Assembly (NCBI GenBank): GCA_029990175.1
Contig: JARKIP010000033.1
Coordinates: 15,421,001 to 15,485,000 of the forward strand
Origin: Petunia secreta
Taxonomy: Eukaryota > Streptophyta > Magnoliopsida > Solanales > Solanaceae
Direction of reading: 5' to 3'
DNA length: 64,000 bases
Each line of letters begins with the position of its first letter. Within the stretch, counting starts at the first letter, position 1. Below, one piece after another: positions 43,745-56,160 of this stretch. The notes under the pieces are model-generated. The model was given only the letters and a program-made list of their open reading frames with translations, was not told the DNA's origin and ran no database searches. The position numbers and the translations under genes were made by a program.

Positions 43745-44925
43745 AATTAGTGAAAACTAGAATCTCCGGCTTTGATAAAAATTGTCGCATGTTTTAATTT
43801 ATTAAATATTTGGTTGTTATATTATTGTCGTTATTACATGAAAAGATGAATGTTACTGCTTTGATATTTTTTGAACTGTATATAAACTGTCTTCCTCCGC
43901 AACCCTCTGAGTCTCTGAAACACACACACACACGTGCACTTACCAGATTGCTTGTGGCATCTGGGACTTTCTTACTAAATTGCCCATGATATAGGAGGAA
44001 GGCGTGACGGGGTTTTAGGCCGGACACACTGTCTCCGGATGGCCCTGATGCGCTTTCCGCCCGGTTTGTCCACCGGGTTTTCGGCCAGTCTAGACACTGA
44101 GTCAGTTGTGTCACCTAGAGTTAAACTTTTAGGCCCAATTATCTGCATCATATCCGACTTAATGAGGTGCGATACACCAGTATTGCACTTGTCTAGGCTG
44201 ACTACCTTTTTGTCTAAGCGGGACCCACTTCCCAGGAAAGATTTGTCTGAAAGGCATTCTATGTGTTGCATTCGACTAGGAAAGGTTGTTATGCCGACCA
44301 AATTGGAGAGAGACGGATTTCAAAAGAAAAAGAAAAAAAAATGAAAGGAAAAGTGAGGAAGTAGGGTGAATTTTATGTTTTAAATGTAAATGTCTTGTTA
44401 TTTTTATAAAATCGAGTCATACTGCTGTAATGGCAAATTTTTGTATAAGCGCCAGTGTTGGCCATCTTTTGTAGATGTCAGTTTTGTGTCGTTATAATGA
44501 CGAAAATTTTACAAAAAAAAAATATACATACTTAGTAGTTAGAAAGTCGAAAAAAATAATAATTTTAGGTGTCAATTTTCACATCGTTAGAATGGCGAAT
44601 TTTTTTTTAAATAATGGCTCGTATATCGATGTTGGAAGTTTTTGGGATCCAGTTTTTCACGTCGTTGTAACGTCGAATTTTTTCTTTTATAAATTACATC
44701 TAAATACCAATGTTGATAATTTTCTGGAATCGGTCCTGATGCCGTTATGATGGCAAAATTTTTCGATTCTCTTAGGGTCAACTTTACGTCATTACAATGA
44801 CAAAAGTTTTGTTGAAAATTGGAGTTTCGAATTAGCAGTTTAGGCATTTGTTTTGCTCTGTCGGTCAGTTGTTTTAAGTTGTTCTCAGGCTTTCAAAAAT
44901 TTGACACATTTTTTCATTGGGAACC
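43745..44925 (+). other. Untranslated leader of Ogre B with iterated palindromes
   Basis: Same GC-richer block as A (43950-44290), then six copies of the CGTTATAACG-like motif with AATTTTT (44425-44810). The two units around A's 32987-33045 are absent here. There is no gene; long frames on both strands across the GC block are conserved only because the DNA is. Confidence 0.75.
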
Positions 44926-46786
44926 ATGGCTGCATCATCTTCTAGGCCGGTCAAGAGAAAACACCCTGCTGATGCCATTCCACCCTCTATCATGATGACT
45001 GATGGCCCACCCAAATCGGATAAATCTCTAAAGTCTTGGTGGGACACAATGTGTAAAATGCAGAAAGATATAGTCCAGGAAAAAATTGGTTTTCTGACTG
45101 ACCTTGTGACTAAACCTATTGTCCCGCGTCGAGACTTGATCAGTGCACTAGTTGGGTTTTGGAACCCAAACCAAAATACCTTCTGTTTTAAGGGGTTTGA
45201 GATGACGCCGACCCTCGAGGAGATAGCTGGGCTTCTTAAGCTGGATTTTGAGAAAAAGAATATGATTGCTCCGAAGAAGGTTAATGAGCGTGATTTTTTC
45301 AGTAATATCAAGGTACGAATAGACCTCTCAATCGCTAGTGTTCGTCAAGGCTGGATTTCATTTGATTACCTTTATGATCGTTTTGGGGCTGATAATGGTT
45401 TTAAGAAGTATGGATTTGAGTTCCATGACAAGCTGAAATATGAAGATTGGGTGCAACTTTGTCCTAAGGTCTTTGTGTTTGCTTTGCTAGGGTTTTTGGT
45501 TTTCCACTACCGGATAGAGCGATATCTATTAAGGTCAGTTGGACCATGGCAGATTTATCCCGACGATTCTGGGTAGTATATTTCATGCTTTGACGCGATG
45601 CCACAAGGGAGAAAGCGGTTTCTTTGAGGGGTGTAACCTTCTATTACAGGTCTGGTTCTTGGAGCATGTACGCCCTTGCCCACCTCGTGATATTCTTAGG
45701 TGTTGTGACATCGATTATCTTGAATACCATCTCGAACACATCGAGAAGTATAAATTCCCAGAAAATGAGCCAGATTGGAGGTCTTTCTTGAACTCTCTCA
45801 CGCCGGACAAGATTTTGTGGCAGTGTAGCTGGTTTCTTAAGAGGGAGGTTGTACACAGATGTGTGGACCATCCTTTTCTCGTTCTGATGGGTTTGACAGC
45901 ATCCCAGCCTTATGTTCCTATGCGTGTACTTAGGCAGTTGGGTCGAAAGCAGGAGATCCCAATAGTTGAGGACATGAGTGCATATGTCTCAGACTATCCT
46001 CTCAACCCAGCTACTCTTAGAGGTGAGATCTTGCGCTTGTGGGATACTAGGAGGCGCCTCGCAGAAAACACACAGGTTCAGGATGGACTTAAGGGAGAGG
46101 TCGTTCGGGAGTACAAGTTGTGGTATTACCACCAGCCCATACCCAGAGAGATGCCTGCGAGGTCGAGAGCAGGCATGGTTGACACTGAGGCCAGGTTGGA
46201 TATGCAGGTTCAGCTTGCTAGGCACGAGATTGGGAAGGAATACCGTGCTACCATACAAAGCTTAATTGCAGAGAGGGATGCCGCCAGAGCTGCTCAGTCA
46301 GAGAGTGAGGGTTTCGCGCATCAGCACCTAGACACAGTCAGACGACTCCATGTCATGCACTCACATGCATTGACAGAGCAGGATGCCGACAGGGTAGCTT
46401 TGTTGGAAAGCAGGAGAAGGGAGGATTATCATCGCCAGGATGCCATGGATTCTCGAGCTCGACTTGACAGGGCATTAGAGCAGGGTGAGTAGCTCAGAGG
46501 GCTAGCACAGGACCGACTTCGAGATATACAGGCTGCAGGACAGACCATCAGTGTAGCTTATCGGCAGGTTTATGACTCTGCTACATATGTTGCACGGTCC
46601 ATCGATGACTATAGGAGGCTTTCCGCGGAGGATATACTCCCACATGTGCTTCCCTTCGTCACTAGAGTTGCAGCAGATTTGAATGGATTGCGTCGTACCT
46701 TTGTAGAAGGCCCGCCAGTAGATCCCGAGGAGCCATTTGAGTTCGACCCAGAGGAGCCAGCTGACTTTGTGCCCCAGTCACCTTAG
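44926..46786 (+). pseudogene. Ogre ORF1, element B
   Basis: Same protein as A's ORF1, from ATG 44926 (MAASSSRPVKRKH) to TAG 46784. It is broken differently: a one-base loss near 45498, a roughly 30-base deletion near 45550 that removes the AALYGGAPDA segment, and CAG to TAG at 46490. The middle stretch that is shifted in A is intact here (PPRDILRCCDIDYLEYHLE), so the two copies show independent decay. Confidence 0.75.
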
Positions 46787-47337
46787 TAGATACATCAGGC
46801 CAAGATGATGCAGATTATTGCTTTTTTTCGTTTATTTTTACATCTTGGCTTTGTTGTACTTTATGTCGCTTTTGAATTTGGCATGTTGTAATTTATTTTC
46901 CTTTTTTTTTCAGTCATTTGTACGTTTCTTTTGATCGTGCTCCGGAAGCACCGTATGTACTCTTTCTTTTTAAGTAATGAAAATATTTTGCTAATTTTTA
47001 TGTGTCAATTCATTTCACCCTGTAGCCTCACTTGAAAAAAAAAATACAAAAAAAGGAAGAAAAAAAAAAGAGAAAAAAAAAAGAAAAGAAATCAAATAAT
47101 ACACTTGGGGATCTAATCTAAACCAATTCGGGATGACGCATAACGACCTTAGGCATTGTTTAGGCCGACGAGCAAATTCATGTTCCATGCTATCTTGTTG
47201 CACTAACGTGTTTTGATTTGAATAGAGCTTGAGCAACTGCGGTGCTGGCCCCACATTCCTATTCCACCAGAATCAAGGGACCACTGCCTATTCCAGAAGT
47301 GGTTGAAGCACCTCTTCAGGAAAACACTCCAACAACG
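46787..47337 (+). other. Spacer between ORF1 and gag of Ogre B
   Basis: Nearly the same as A's spacer, with the A-rich purine tract (47034-47090) and the branch-point/acceptor-like CACTAAC...TTTGAATAG before gag (47201-47225). Confidence 0.6.
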
Positions 47338-50300
47338 ATGGCCGAAGAAACTGAGAACACTGAGCTGGTTCGCTTGGCTGAACAGCAGGCAAAGATGGCC
47401 GAGGATTTCACGGCCATGAAAGAAATGATGATGCAGCTGGTCCGTAACTTGGCAGCAGTTCAGGCACCTCCTGTTCCGCCAGGTGCTACTGGTTTCATGG
47501 CGAATACTCAGCCACCAGGGCAAGGGCAATCTACAATGGTAGAAGACCCCCATTATCCTCCAGGGTTCGGTCCACATCCAGAAACTGACAACGTAGCTGG
47601 ACTTTCTACTGTACAACCTGGGGCACAATTCCCACAGCATGGACAACATGGCCAAGCCCAAGTTCCTGCCACAGCATTCACCATTCCTGCAGGACACACT
47701 TTGCAAAGATCAAACAGTGACCCACAGTTAAGGGCCCGTGATCAACAATTCGACCAAGCTCGGGGTAATGTACTCTGCCCCACTGAGTCGTATGATCATG
47801 GACACCACTCAGAATCACATGCTGATATCGAAAGATTAGGGAAAACAAAAGAGGCTGACTTTGCTCGGAAATTGAAAAGCTTGGAGCAAACTGTGAAAAA
47901 ATACAAGGGCAATGGGGTAAAACCAGTATTTCATACAAAGACATGTGCTTGTTCCCTCATGTGCCATTGCCTGAAGGTTTTGTTGTGCCCAAATTTGATC
48001 CGTACAGTGGACAAAGTGATCCAAGGATCCATGTGAAGATATACCTTAACAAAATGAGGGGTATCGAGAAGGACAAATTATTGATGGCGTACTTTGCGGG
48101 CAGTTTGGGAGGACCGGCAACAGAATGGTTTGTGCAACAAGATGTTTCGAAGTGGGTCACCTTTGACGACATGGCCAGCGCTTTCCAGAACCATTATGGC
48201 TACAAAATGGAGGCTGCTCCTGATCGTTCTTCTTTGAAGACGATCACAAAGAAGCCAGGTGAAAGTTTCAGAGAGTATGCCTACAGGTGGCGCGAACAGG
48301 CGGCGCGTGTGAGCCCTTTGATCCCAGATGATAAAATGGTTGAAGAATTCGTCGAAATGCTTGACGAAACATACTACCAAGCGATGGCCTCTGCCCTTGG
48401 GAAGCAATTCAGTGAAGCAGTAAAAATTGGGGAGATGATTGAGAGAGGAATCAAAGCAGGCAAGATTGTTAGCCAAACAGCTTTGAGAGCCACGACCCAA
48501 GCGTTGCAATCAGGGTCAGGTGCTTTTGGGAAGAAGAAAGAAAAGAAAGATGAAGTGGCAATGGTTGGTCCTGGACCGAGAAGAAATGATGGAAGATACA
48601 ATGACCGTCAAGGGTATATTCAGGCACCCCCGCCACAACAATTCTATCCAACTCATGGCCAACAATTTGCCATGCCGCAGTTCTTATTCCCTGTAAATGC
48701 AGCATCTTATGCTCAGCCGCTATCTGGTCCACAATGGCGTCCACCCCCTACTCCAGTCCAATATAACAATCAACAGGCACATGCTCAATTCCTGGCTCAC
48801 CAGGAGATGCCTTATCGACCACGAGGTCCGCAGGGTTTTCGTCCAAACATGCAACAGAGAAACATACAACAAGAGAAAAAGCAGTTCACCCCACTGGGGG
48901 AACTTACACTAATTTGTTTGAAAAGTTGCAACAAGCCAATTTGTTGAAGCCAATCCCGGGAAAAGTGAACCCCAATGGAAGAGTTGATCATTCACGCCAT
49001 TGTGCGTTTCATTCTGGAGCACCTGGACATGACACAGAATCCTGCTGGGAACTCAAAAGGGTAATCCAGGCAATGATAGACAGTAATCAGATAAAAGTCG
49101 TGGGAGATGAAACACAAAATGTGAATCAAAATCCTTTACCAGCTCATGATGTTCAAAACAACGTACCCATGGTAGGGATGGTATGCATAGAAGAGGACAT
49201 GAAAGGGAATTCGGCAAGCATATTGTGGCAGTTGGTCCCTCCCCAGACATCAAGGGCCATGAGCCATTTATTGTTGTAATCAGGGGAAAGTTAAGTGCGT
49301 CTGTTGTCAACAAAGCAAAGCAAGATGCAACTGTTGAGCCAAGTTTCACAATTCCGGCTGCAAAGCAGGAAAAAGTTCATGATAGTGCACCAACATTTAT
49401 TGTGCAAGGGGCATCATGCCAGAAAACTCCGGTCTTCGAGGTTAAGGCAAAGAAGTGTGAACCGGTTATCATCCCTCAAGCAGCGCAACTCCCTGTCAAA
49501 AGTACAAAGGCTGTTCCTTGGAACTACAACAAGACAATTGTGTCTTACAACGGGAAAGAAATCATGGAGGTTGCTGCAGACGTAAATGGTCTAACTCGGT
49601 CCGGGAGATGTTTTACACCGGAAGAATTGAGAAAGGCAAAGCCAGGTCGAGAAGACCAAGGACCCATCAAAGAGCCGGTGTCTGAGAAAGAAGCTGAAGA
49701 ATTTTTGAAAAAAATGAGATTGACAAATTATTCTATCGTCGAGCAATTGAGAAAGACTCCAGCTCAGATATCACTCTTGTCTCTACTTATGAACTCTGAA
49801 GCACATCGCAATGCACTGTTGAAAATATTGAATGAGGCTTATATTCCTGAACAAACTACTGTGGCAAATCTGGAAGCACTTGCTGGCAGAGTATTTGTGA
49901 CTAATCGTGTGATGTTCACCGATGAGGAGCTGCCAGCAGAAGGAACCGATCATAATCGGGCGCTTCATGTCTCAGTTAAGTGTGAAGACTCCTATGTCAC
50001 ACGTGTTCTAATAGATGGTGGCGCGGGATTGAACATTTGCCCTCTGTCTACATTGAAGAGTTTAAGGGTGGATATGAGCAAAATCAGGGCAAGTTCCTCT
50101 GCTGTTCGTGCTTTTGATGGTGGAGTTCGAGAATCTTTGGGCATCATCAATCTTGAGTTAACCATTGGTCCCGCTACCTTCAGCATTGAGTTCCAAGTCA
50201 TGGAAACGGATGCATCGTACAATCTGTTATTGGGCCGACCATGGATTCACATGGCTTGTGCTGTACCATCCACAGTTCATCAGGTGGTCAAGTTTACTTG

Positions 50301-50915
50301 GGATAATCAAGCTGTCGTAGTTTATGGAGAGGATGACTTACAGTTTAACAATAGCCTAGACGTACCATCCCTTGAAGTCGTCACCACACGCCCGACTATC
50401 ATGTATCAAACCTCTGATGTGGTGTATGTGGAAAAAGTAATAGAAGGGAAACCTATACCCATCCCAAGAGTGTCAGAGACGTCTATAATGATGGCATCTG
50501 AAATGTTAAAGCATGTTTTCCAATTTGGAAAGGGTTTGGGAGAATCACTACAAGGCAGGGTAAATCCAGTTTATCCAAATGGCGTGCAAGGCACGTGGGG
50601 ACTAGGGTTCAAGCCAAAAGCAGCTGATCGCAAGCAAGCAAAGAAAAAGAAGTCGGAAGTTTGGTCTCTCCTAAAGCAAATTCCCTGTCTCGCTCAGTCT
50701 TTTGTGGGTTATATCATGAAACCAAAAGTTGTCGCTACAAATGTCAACACAGTGGAAGACAATCAGGATGCACCATTTGATCTAGGTGGCATTTTTGAAA
50801 TTTGCATGGTACAGCCGGGTGAAGGCTCCAGTAATGCTTCAATTCAGTACATTGGCCCGGACGTGCACCTGACTAACTGGAATGAAACTCCCTTCCCCAT
50901 CAGGAAGGGGTCTTG
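47338..50915 (+). pseudogene. Ogre gag-protease-G-patch, element B
   Basis: ATG 47338 (MAEETENTEL). Gag is cut by one-base losses near 47900, 48900 and 49208. From there to 50915 the protease-G-patch part is open: VLIDGGAGLNICPLS (~50010), NLLLGRPWIH and GKGLG...GTWGLGFKPKA (50525-50625). The knuckle CAFHSGAPGHDTESC is at about 49000. B thus keeps a continuous protease region, where A has three stops and a 2-base frameshift, and A keeps a longer gag core. The sequence ends TCTTG at the intron donor. The alternation of coding damage supports two separate copies and not an assembly duplication. Confidence 0.85.
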
Positions 50916-51106
50916 GTAGACTGTTGTTTTACAGTTTTCTTTTGAATACACTTGGATATTCTAAGGGTTGTATGCCAAGTGTATTATTCTGCTCATCTTT
51001 TCTTTGTAATTCAAACCCTTTTTCATTAATGAAAGGCCTAAGAGCCAAGCTTTCCTTTAATCTCTGTTCATATTCCTAATTTTATTCTACTTTTATTTAT
51101 CTGTAG
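50916..51106 (+). other. Probable Ogre intron, element B
   Basis: 191 bases, same length and boundaries as in A (TCTTG/GTAGAC ... ATCTGTAG/TGATAT), with a few substitutions between them. Confidence 0.75.
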
Positions 51107-51189
51107 TGATATATCTGCCGGTCCTGATATCATGACATGTTCAAGGAACTTATCGTCCATCCAGGGACCGCAATCTGATTTTGGCTCCA
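51107..51189 (+). pseudogene. Stub of Ogre B pol exon and deletion junction
   Basis: Only DISAGPDIMTCSRN...PQSDFGS is left before the switch to RT sequence. The junction shows at most a base or two of overlap, as in end-joining. Confidence 0.75.
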
Positions 51190-53901
51190 ATGCCGTTTGG
51201 TTTGAAAAATGCGGGGGCAACCTACGTGAGAGCTATGACTGCCATTTTCCATGATATGATGCATAAAGAAATAGAAGTGTACGTGGATGATGTGATTATC
51301 AAGTCTAGAACGGCTGAAGAACATGTGAGAGATCTCAGAAAGTTCTTTGAAAGGCTCCGTAGGTACAATCTGAAGCTGAACCCAGCCAAGTGTGCATTTG
51401 GTGTGCCTGCTGGAAAATTGTTAGGTTTCATTGTTAATAGGCGAGGTATTGAATTGGATCCCGCAAAGATCAAAGCAATACAAGAACTACCTCCGCCTCG
51501 AACCAAGAAGGATGTTAAAAGCTTTCTAGGCAGGCTGAATTACATCAGTAGGTTCGTTGCTTAACTTACCACAATATGTGAGCCGATCCTCAAGTTGTTG
51601 AAAAAGAATGCATCAATTGCATGGACCGAGGAGTGCCAAGAAGCCTTCGACAAGATCAACCAATACTTTTCAAATCCTCCTGTTTTGGTCCCGCCTGAGC
51701 CAGACCGACCATTATTTTTGTACTTGTCAGTCAATGAAAACTCCTTTGGTTGTGTACTGGGGCAACACGATGCCTCGGGAAAGAAAGAACATGCCATTTA
51801 TTATCTGAGCAAGAAGTTCACAGATTGCGAGGCCAGATACACTTTGTTGGAAAGGACGTGTTGTGCCCTAACTTGGGTTGCACAAAAGTTGAAACATTAC
51901 CTTTTGTCCTATACCACTTATCTGATTTCCCGGATGGATCCGTTGAAGTACATATTTCAAAATCCAATGCCAACGGGCAAACTTGCAAAATGGCAGATCC
52001 TGCTCACGGAATTTGACATAGTTTATGTCACCAGAACTGCAATGAAAGCTCAAGCTTTAGCTGATCATTTGGCTGAAAATCCGGTGGATGATGATTATGA
52101 GCCATTGAAGACTTACTTCCCTGACGAGGAGGTAGATGTGCTCGAAGAGTTGATTAATGAAGAAGAACATGTGTGGAAAATGTACTTTGATGGTGCTTCC
52201 AACTCGAAAGGCCATGGTATTGGAGCAGTCCTCATCTCTCCCACGGGACATTACTACCCGGTGGCTGCCCAACTCCGTTTCAGTTGCACTAACAACACAT
52301 CTGAGTATGAAGCATGTATAATGGGTTTGCGTATGGCTCTAGACATGGACATCAAAGAATTGCTGGTGATCGGAGATTCAAATCTTTTGATACGCCAAAT
52401 GAAGGGTGAATGGGAAACTCGAGATCTTAAGCTGATCATGTACAAGCAGTGTATGGACGATCTTCGCCAAAAGTTCGATGTTCTAAAGTTTAGACATGTT
52501 CTCAGAATACATAATGAGCTGGCTGACGCATTGGCTACATTAGCCTCAATGCTTGTCCATCCTGATAAAGCCCATATTGATCCGTTAGAGATTCAGATCC
52601 AAAGCCAACATGCATACTGCAATGTGATTGAAGAAGAAATTGACGGTCAACCGTGGTACTTTGATGTCAAGAATTTCCTTCAAGATGGGACGTATCCTCC
52701 ATCGGCAGAAAACAATCAAAAGAGAACCCTTCGACGACTGGCAAGTGGTTTCTTTTTGAGTGGATGGGTGGTGTACAAAAGGACACCTGATTTGGGACTA
52801 CTAAGATGCGTGGATGCAACTGAAGCCACAAAAATTCTCAATGACATGCATTCGGGGATCTGTGGACCCCACATGAGCGGGCACGTGCTAGCTAAGAAAG
52901 TACTCAGAGCAGGATACTTCTGGCTTACCATAGAACATGACTGCATTACTTTTGTGCGAAAGTGTCATCAATGCCAAGTACACGGTGATTTGATACATTC
53001 ACCCCCTTTAGAGTTGCACACAATGTTAGCCCCTTGGCCTTTTACAGCATGGGGGATGGATGTTATCGGGCCTATTGAACCAAAAGCATCGAATGGACAC
53101 AGATTCATTCTGGTTGTAATAGATTATTTCACCAAATGGGTTGAGGCTATCACTCTCAAGTCCGTGACCAAGAAAGCTGTGGTGGATTTCGTTCATTCTA
53201 ATATTATTTGTCGCTTTGGTATCCCAAGTACCATCATCACTGATAATGCGGCAAATTTGAACAGTTATTTAATGAATGACGTGTGTGAAAGATTCAAGAT
53301 CGTGCATCGAAATTCCACGCCTTACCGACCAAAAGCAAATGGCGCGGTCGAAGCAGCCAATAAGAATATTAAGAAGATCCTTAGGAAAATGATACAAGGA
53401 TCTCGTGATTGGCATGAGAAGTTGTCTTTCGCTTTGCTTGGTTACCGCACGACTGTACGCACTTCCATAGGTGCCACCCCGTATTCATTGGTATACGGAA
53501 CTGAAGCAGTCATACCCGCTGAAGTGGAAATACCGTCTCTCAGAATCATCGTGGAAGCAGAGATTGAGAACACAGATTGGTTCAAGACCCGATTGGAACA
53601 ATTGTCATTCATTGACGAAAAGAGGCTCAATGCAGTTTGTCACGGTCAATTGTATCAGCAAAGAATGGCCCGAGCCTAAAACAAGAAAGTGCACCTCCGC
53701 AACTTGAAAGAAGGGCAATTAGTCTTGAAAAGAATCTTTCCTCATCAGGAAGAAGCTAAAGGGAAATTTGCTCCAAATTGGCAAGGGCCATACCTGGTAA
53801 AGAAAATATTGCCAAATGGCGCCTTGTACCTTACAGATCCGGAAGGCAGAACAACTGAAATACCCATCAATGCAAGCGCGGTCAAGAGGTACTACATTTG
53901 A
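51190..53901 (+). pseudogene. Ogre RT-RNase H-archaeal-type RNase H-integrase (assigned to element A)
   Basis: RT from MPFGLKNAGATYVR with the catalytic EVYVDDVIIKS, and FLGRLNYISRFVA before TAA 51562. Gypsy RNase H (51690-52080: PLFLYLSVNENSFGCVLGQ, ADHLAENP). Second, archaeal-like RNase H (52170-52560: MYFDGASNSKGHGIGAVL, SEYEACIMGL, VIGDSNLLIRQ, ELADALATLA), a Tat-lineage feature. Integrase from ~52845: HHCC (HSGICGPHMSGH...CHQCQ), Asp in WGMDVIGPI, Asp in IITDNAAN, Glu in NGAVEAANKN, then after TAA 53677 the GPY region (NWQGPYLV) to 53901. The RNase H to integrase core is one open frame of 694 codons. Confidence 0.9.
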
Positions 53902-55334
53902 CTCCAAGATGGCTGTTAAATCAGGATGAATGCAAGGCTTTTGTTCTCTTTTTCTATCCCAAAATGTATCCCTTATTAGCACTTTGAACATTGTATTTTC
54001 GAGACATATTCTCAGTTGGAATCAATGAAATTGTACCAACATGAAATGAAACTGAAAAGCATAAAAAAGAAACCTGGGCATTTGCCTAGAGCTACGTCTG
54101 ACCTGATTCCTCTCAAAAGGATACGTAGGCAACCATTTCGGTGCGGTCGCAACAAGAGAAAATTCCTCTTTCCCTTTCTACTTTTGTTCGCGCAAAGTTT
54201 GCCTCCAGGCTTGCGGAATAATATCAAAAAAACCAGAGACCCCAGTTTATCCTAAACTGGGGCAGAAGTTGTTTTTGTTTTTTAAGAAAATGGAGGAAAT
54301 TCAATATTCCTCCCCATTTTCTTGTGTTCATGACAGTGGAAAGTTCATTCTTTCCTGCTTCGTATTGACGCAAAACTTTCCTTCAAGTTTGCGGCTAACA
54401 TCAAAAGAAATTTAGATCCCCCTTTATGCTAAACTGGGGCAGAAGATTATTTTTATTTTATTTTTATAATAAAATAAAATAAAAATAAACTTCTATCATT
54501 TTTGTATCATCTATTCACATGTTTCAAGAGATGTTTGTGTTGTGAATTGAATTGAAAAAAAAAAAGAATTAAAAAAAGAAAAAAGAAAAAAAAGAAGTCT
54601 TGTCGGTGAAAATCTGAGAAGGCGCCGCAAGACAAACAGTGAGGAAAAAGATTAAAGAGAGAGGCTAGTTGGCGAAAACCCGAAAGGGCGCTACTAGTCG
54701 ACTTGAGGGTCACCTCTACTTGGTTATGGTTTGATATCTTCCATGAAGCAACTCTTAACAAACAAGTTGTACTGGTCGGACGAGGTCACCCAAGATACAT
54801 GTCATGATCATCAAGGCCGCCAGTATATTGCCGGATAAGTTTCCCTTTTCAGAAAGACGTTCCCTGTCCAAAAGACTTTCGCCCTTAAACTTTTTTTTAT
54901 TTCACTTTGTACATCTTGCCTCACCATTAATTCCTCGCCTTTTCAGCACTAACCTCACATAAGCAATAAAAGAAAATTGCAAAACTCTGTCTTTCAGGAT
55001 TCAGGTTTAATTCCAGCAAGCAGGGCACACCCTCGACAATGGATAGGTTTCAGCAAGCCATGACCAACCTTGATAATGGAGCACCGCACATCATGCCAGA
55101 GGGACGGCATACCAAATTGTATCATGAAGGTTGGACATGTTTGGGATAAGTTTTAAGCATTTGTTCGTCCCACACTACTGTGAAGAATAGAACAAGAGTC
55201 GCTAAGCTTATTTGCAAGATCAGAAACAGGGTGTATCCACGATGCAAAGAGTCAGTGTGACATTTGTTATGTCGCCAAGAAAGAGCTGGGACCACTTGAA
55301 TTGTGATAGTTGCGCTAGATGACAGATGGAACTC
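53902..55334 (+). other. 3' untranslated region of Ogre A with duplicated PPT-like hairpins
   Basis: No gene. Two diverged ~180-base copies (about 54160-54285 and 54345-54465) each end in TAAACTGGGGCAGAAG. The first forms a perfect hairpin (CCCCAGTTTA / TAAACTGGGG, 54240-54262). A-rich purine tract at 54555-54597. Confidence 0.7.
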
Positions 55335-56160
55335 CATTTCCTTTTCGAGTCAGTATTCGCTCAAAGATAGCGATCATTTCCTTTTCGAGTCAATTCCGCT
55401 CGAAGATAGCGCCCATTTCCTTTTCGAGTCAGTTCCGCTAAAAGATAGCGATCATTTCCTTTTCCATGTCAAGATCTGCTAAAAGATAGCGATCGTTTTC
55501 TTTCCGAGTCAATTTCTGCTAAAAGATAGCAACCCTTTCCTTTTTGAGTCAGTTTCGCTAAAAGATAGCGATCATTTCCCTTTCGAGTCAGTTCCGCTCA
55601 AAGATAGCGTCAGTTTCCTTTTAAAGTCAGTTCCGCTAAAAGATAGCATCAGTTTCCTTTTAAAGTCAGTTTCCGCTAAAAGATAGCGATCATTTCCTTT
55701 TCGAGTCAGTTTCGCTCAAAGATAGCGATAATTTCCTTTTGCGTCAGCTTCGCTAAAAAATAGCGATCATTTCCTTTTCGAGTCAGTTTTGCTCAAAGAT
55801 AGCGTCATTTCCTTTCATGTCAAGATCTGCTAAAAGATAGCGATCATTTCCTTTTCGAGTCAGCCTCGCTCAAAGATAGCGTCCTTTCCTTTCCATGTCA
55901 AGATCTCGCTAAAAGATAGCGATCATTTCCTTTTCGAGTCGGTCTCGCTCAAAGATAGCGTCATTTCCTTTCTATGTCAAGATCTGCTAAAAGATAGCGA
56001 TCATTTCCTTTTCGAGTCAGTTTCGCTCAGAGATAGCGTCATTTCCTTTCCATGTCAAGATCTGCTAAAAGATAGCGATCATTTTCCTTTCAAGTCAGTT
56101 TTGCTAGAAGATAGCACTCACATTTAGTTCAAGTTAGTCCTGCTCGAAGATAGCAACCAT
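55335..56160 (+). repeat. Tandem repeat of ~38-bp units, about 21 copies
   Basis: Units of the form TCATTTCCTTTTCGAGTCAG, then TTCGCTCAAAGATAGCGA-like text, with 21 occurrences of AGATAGC or AATAGC. Two unit types (AAAGATAGCGTC... followed by CATGTCAAGATCTGCTAAAA) alternate in the second half, giving a ~75-base higher-order period. It is the 3' region satellite-like array of element A. Confidence 0.9.

Larger units (their letters stand above)
40154..51189 (+). mobile_element. Ogre retrotransposon B, 3' part deleted
   Basis: A second Ogre copy inserted in A's RT: LTR (40154-43723), PBS, leader, ORF1, gag-protease, intron and the first 83 bases of the pol exon. At about 51189 B-type sequence (TTTTGGCTCCA, as in A at 39599) switches directly to RT text (ATGCCGTTTGG). 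B therefore lacks RT, RNase H, integrase and 3' LTR. The outer LTRs are like each other and unlike LTR 2, so the sequence right of the junction is best assigned to A. The left target duplicate would be AAAGA; the right one was lost with the deletion. Confidence 0.75.

Noticed and set aside
43794..44344. Overlapping plus and minus frames in the Ogre leader (also 32309-32746)
   Set aside because: They cover a conserved non-coding GC-richer block on both strands. No codon bias or domain, and they are not kept as a frame at both ends.
55335..56160. Regular ~38-bp repeats that could suggest a CRISPR array
   Set aside because: Units are contiguous without unique spacers, inside a plant retroelement. 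Ordinary tandem repeat.
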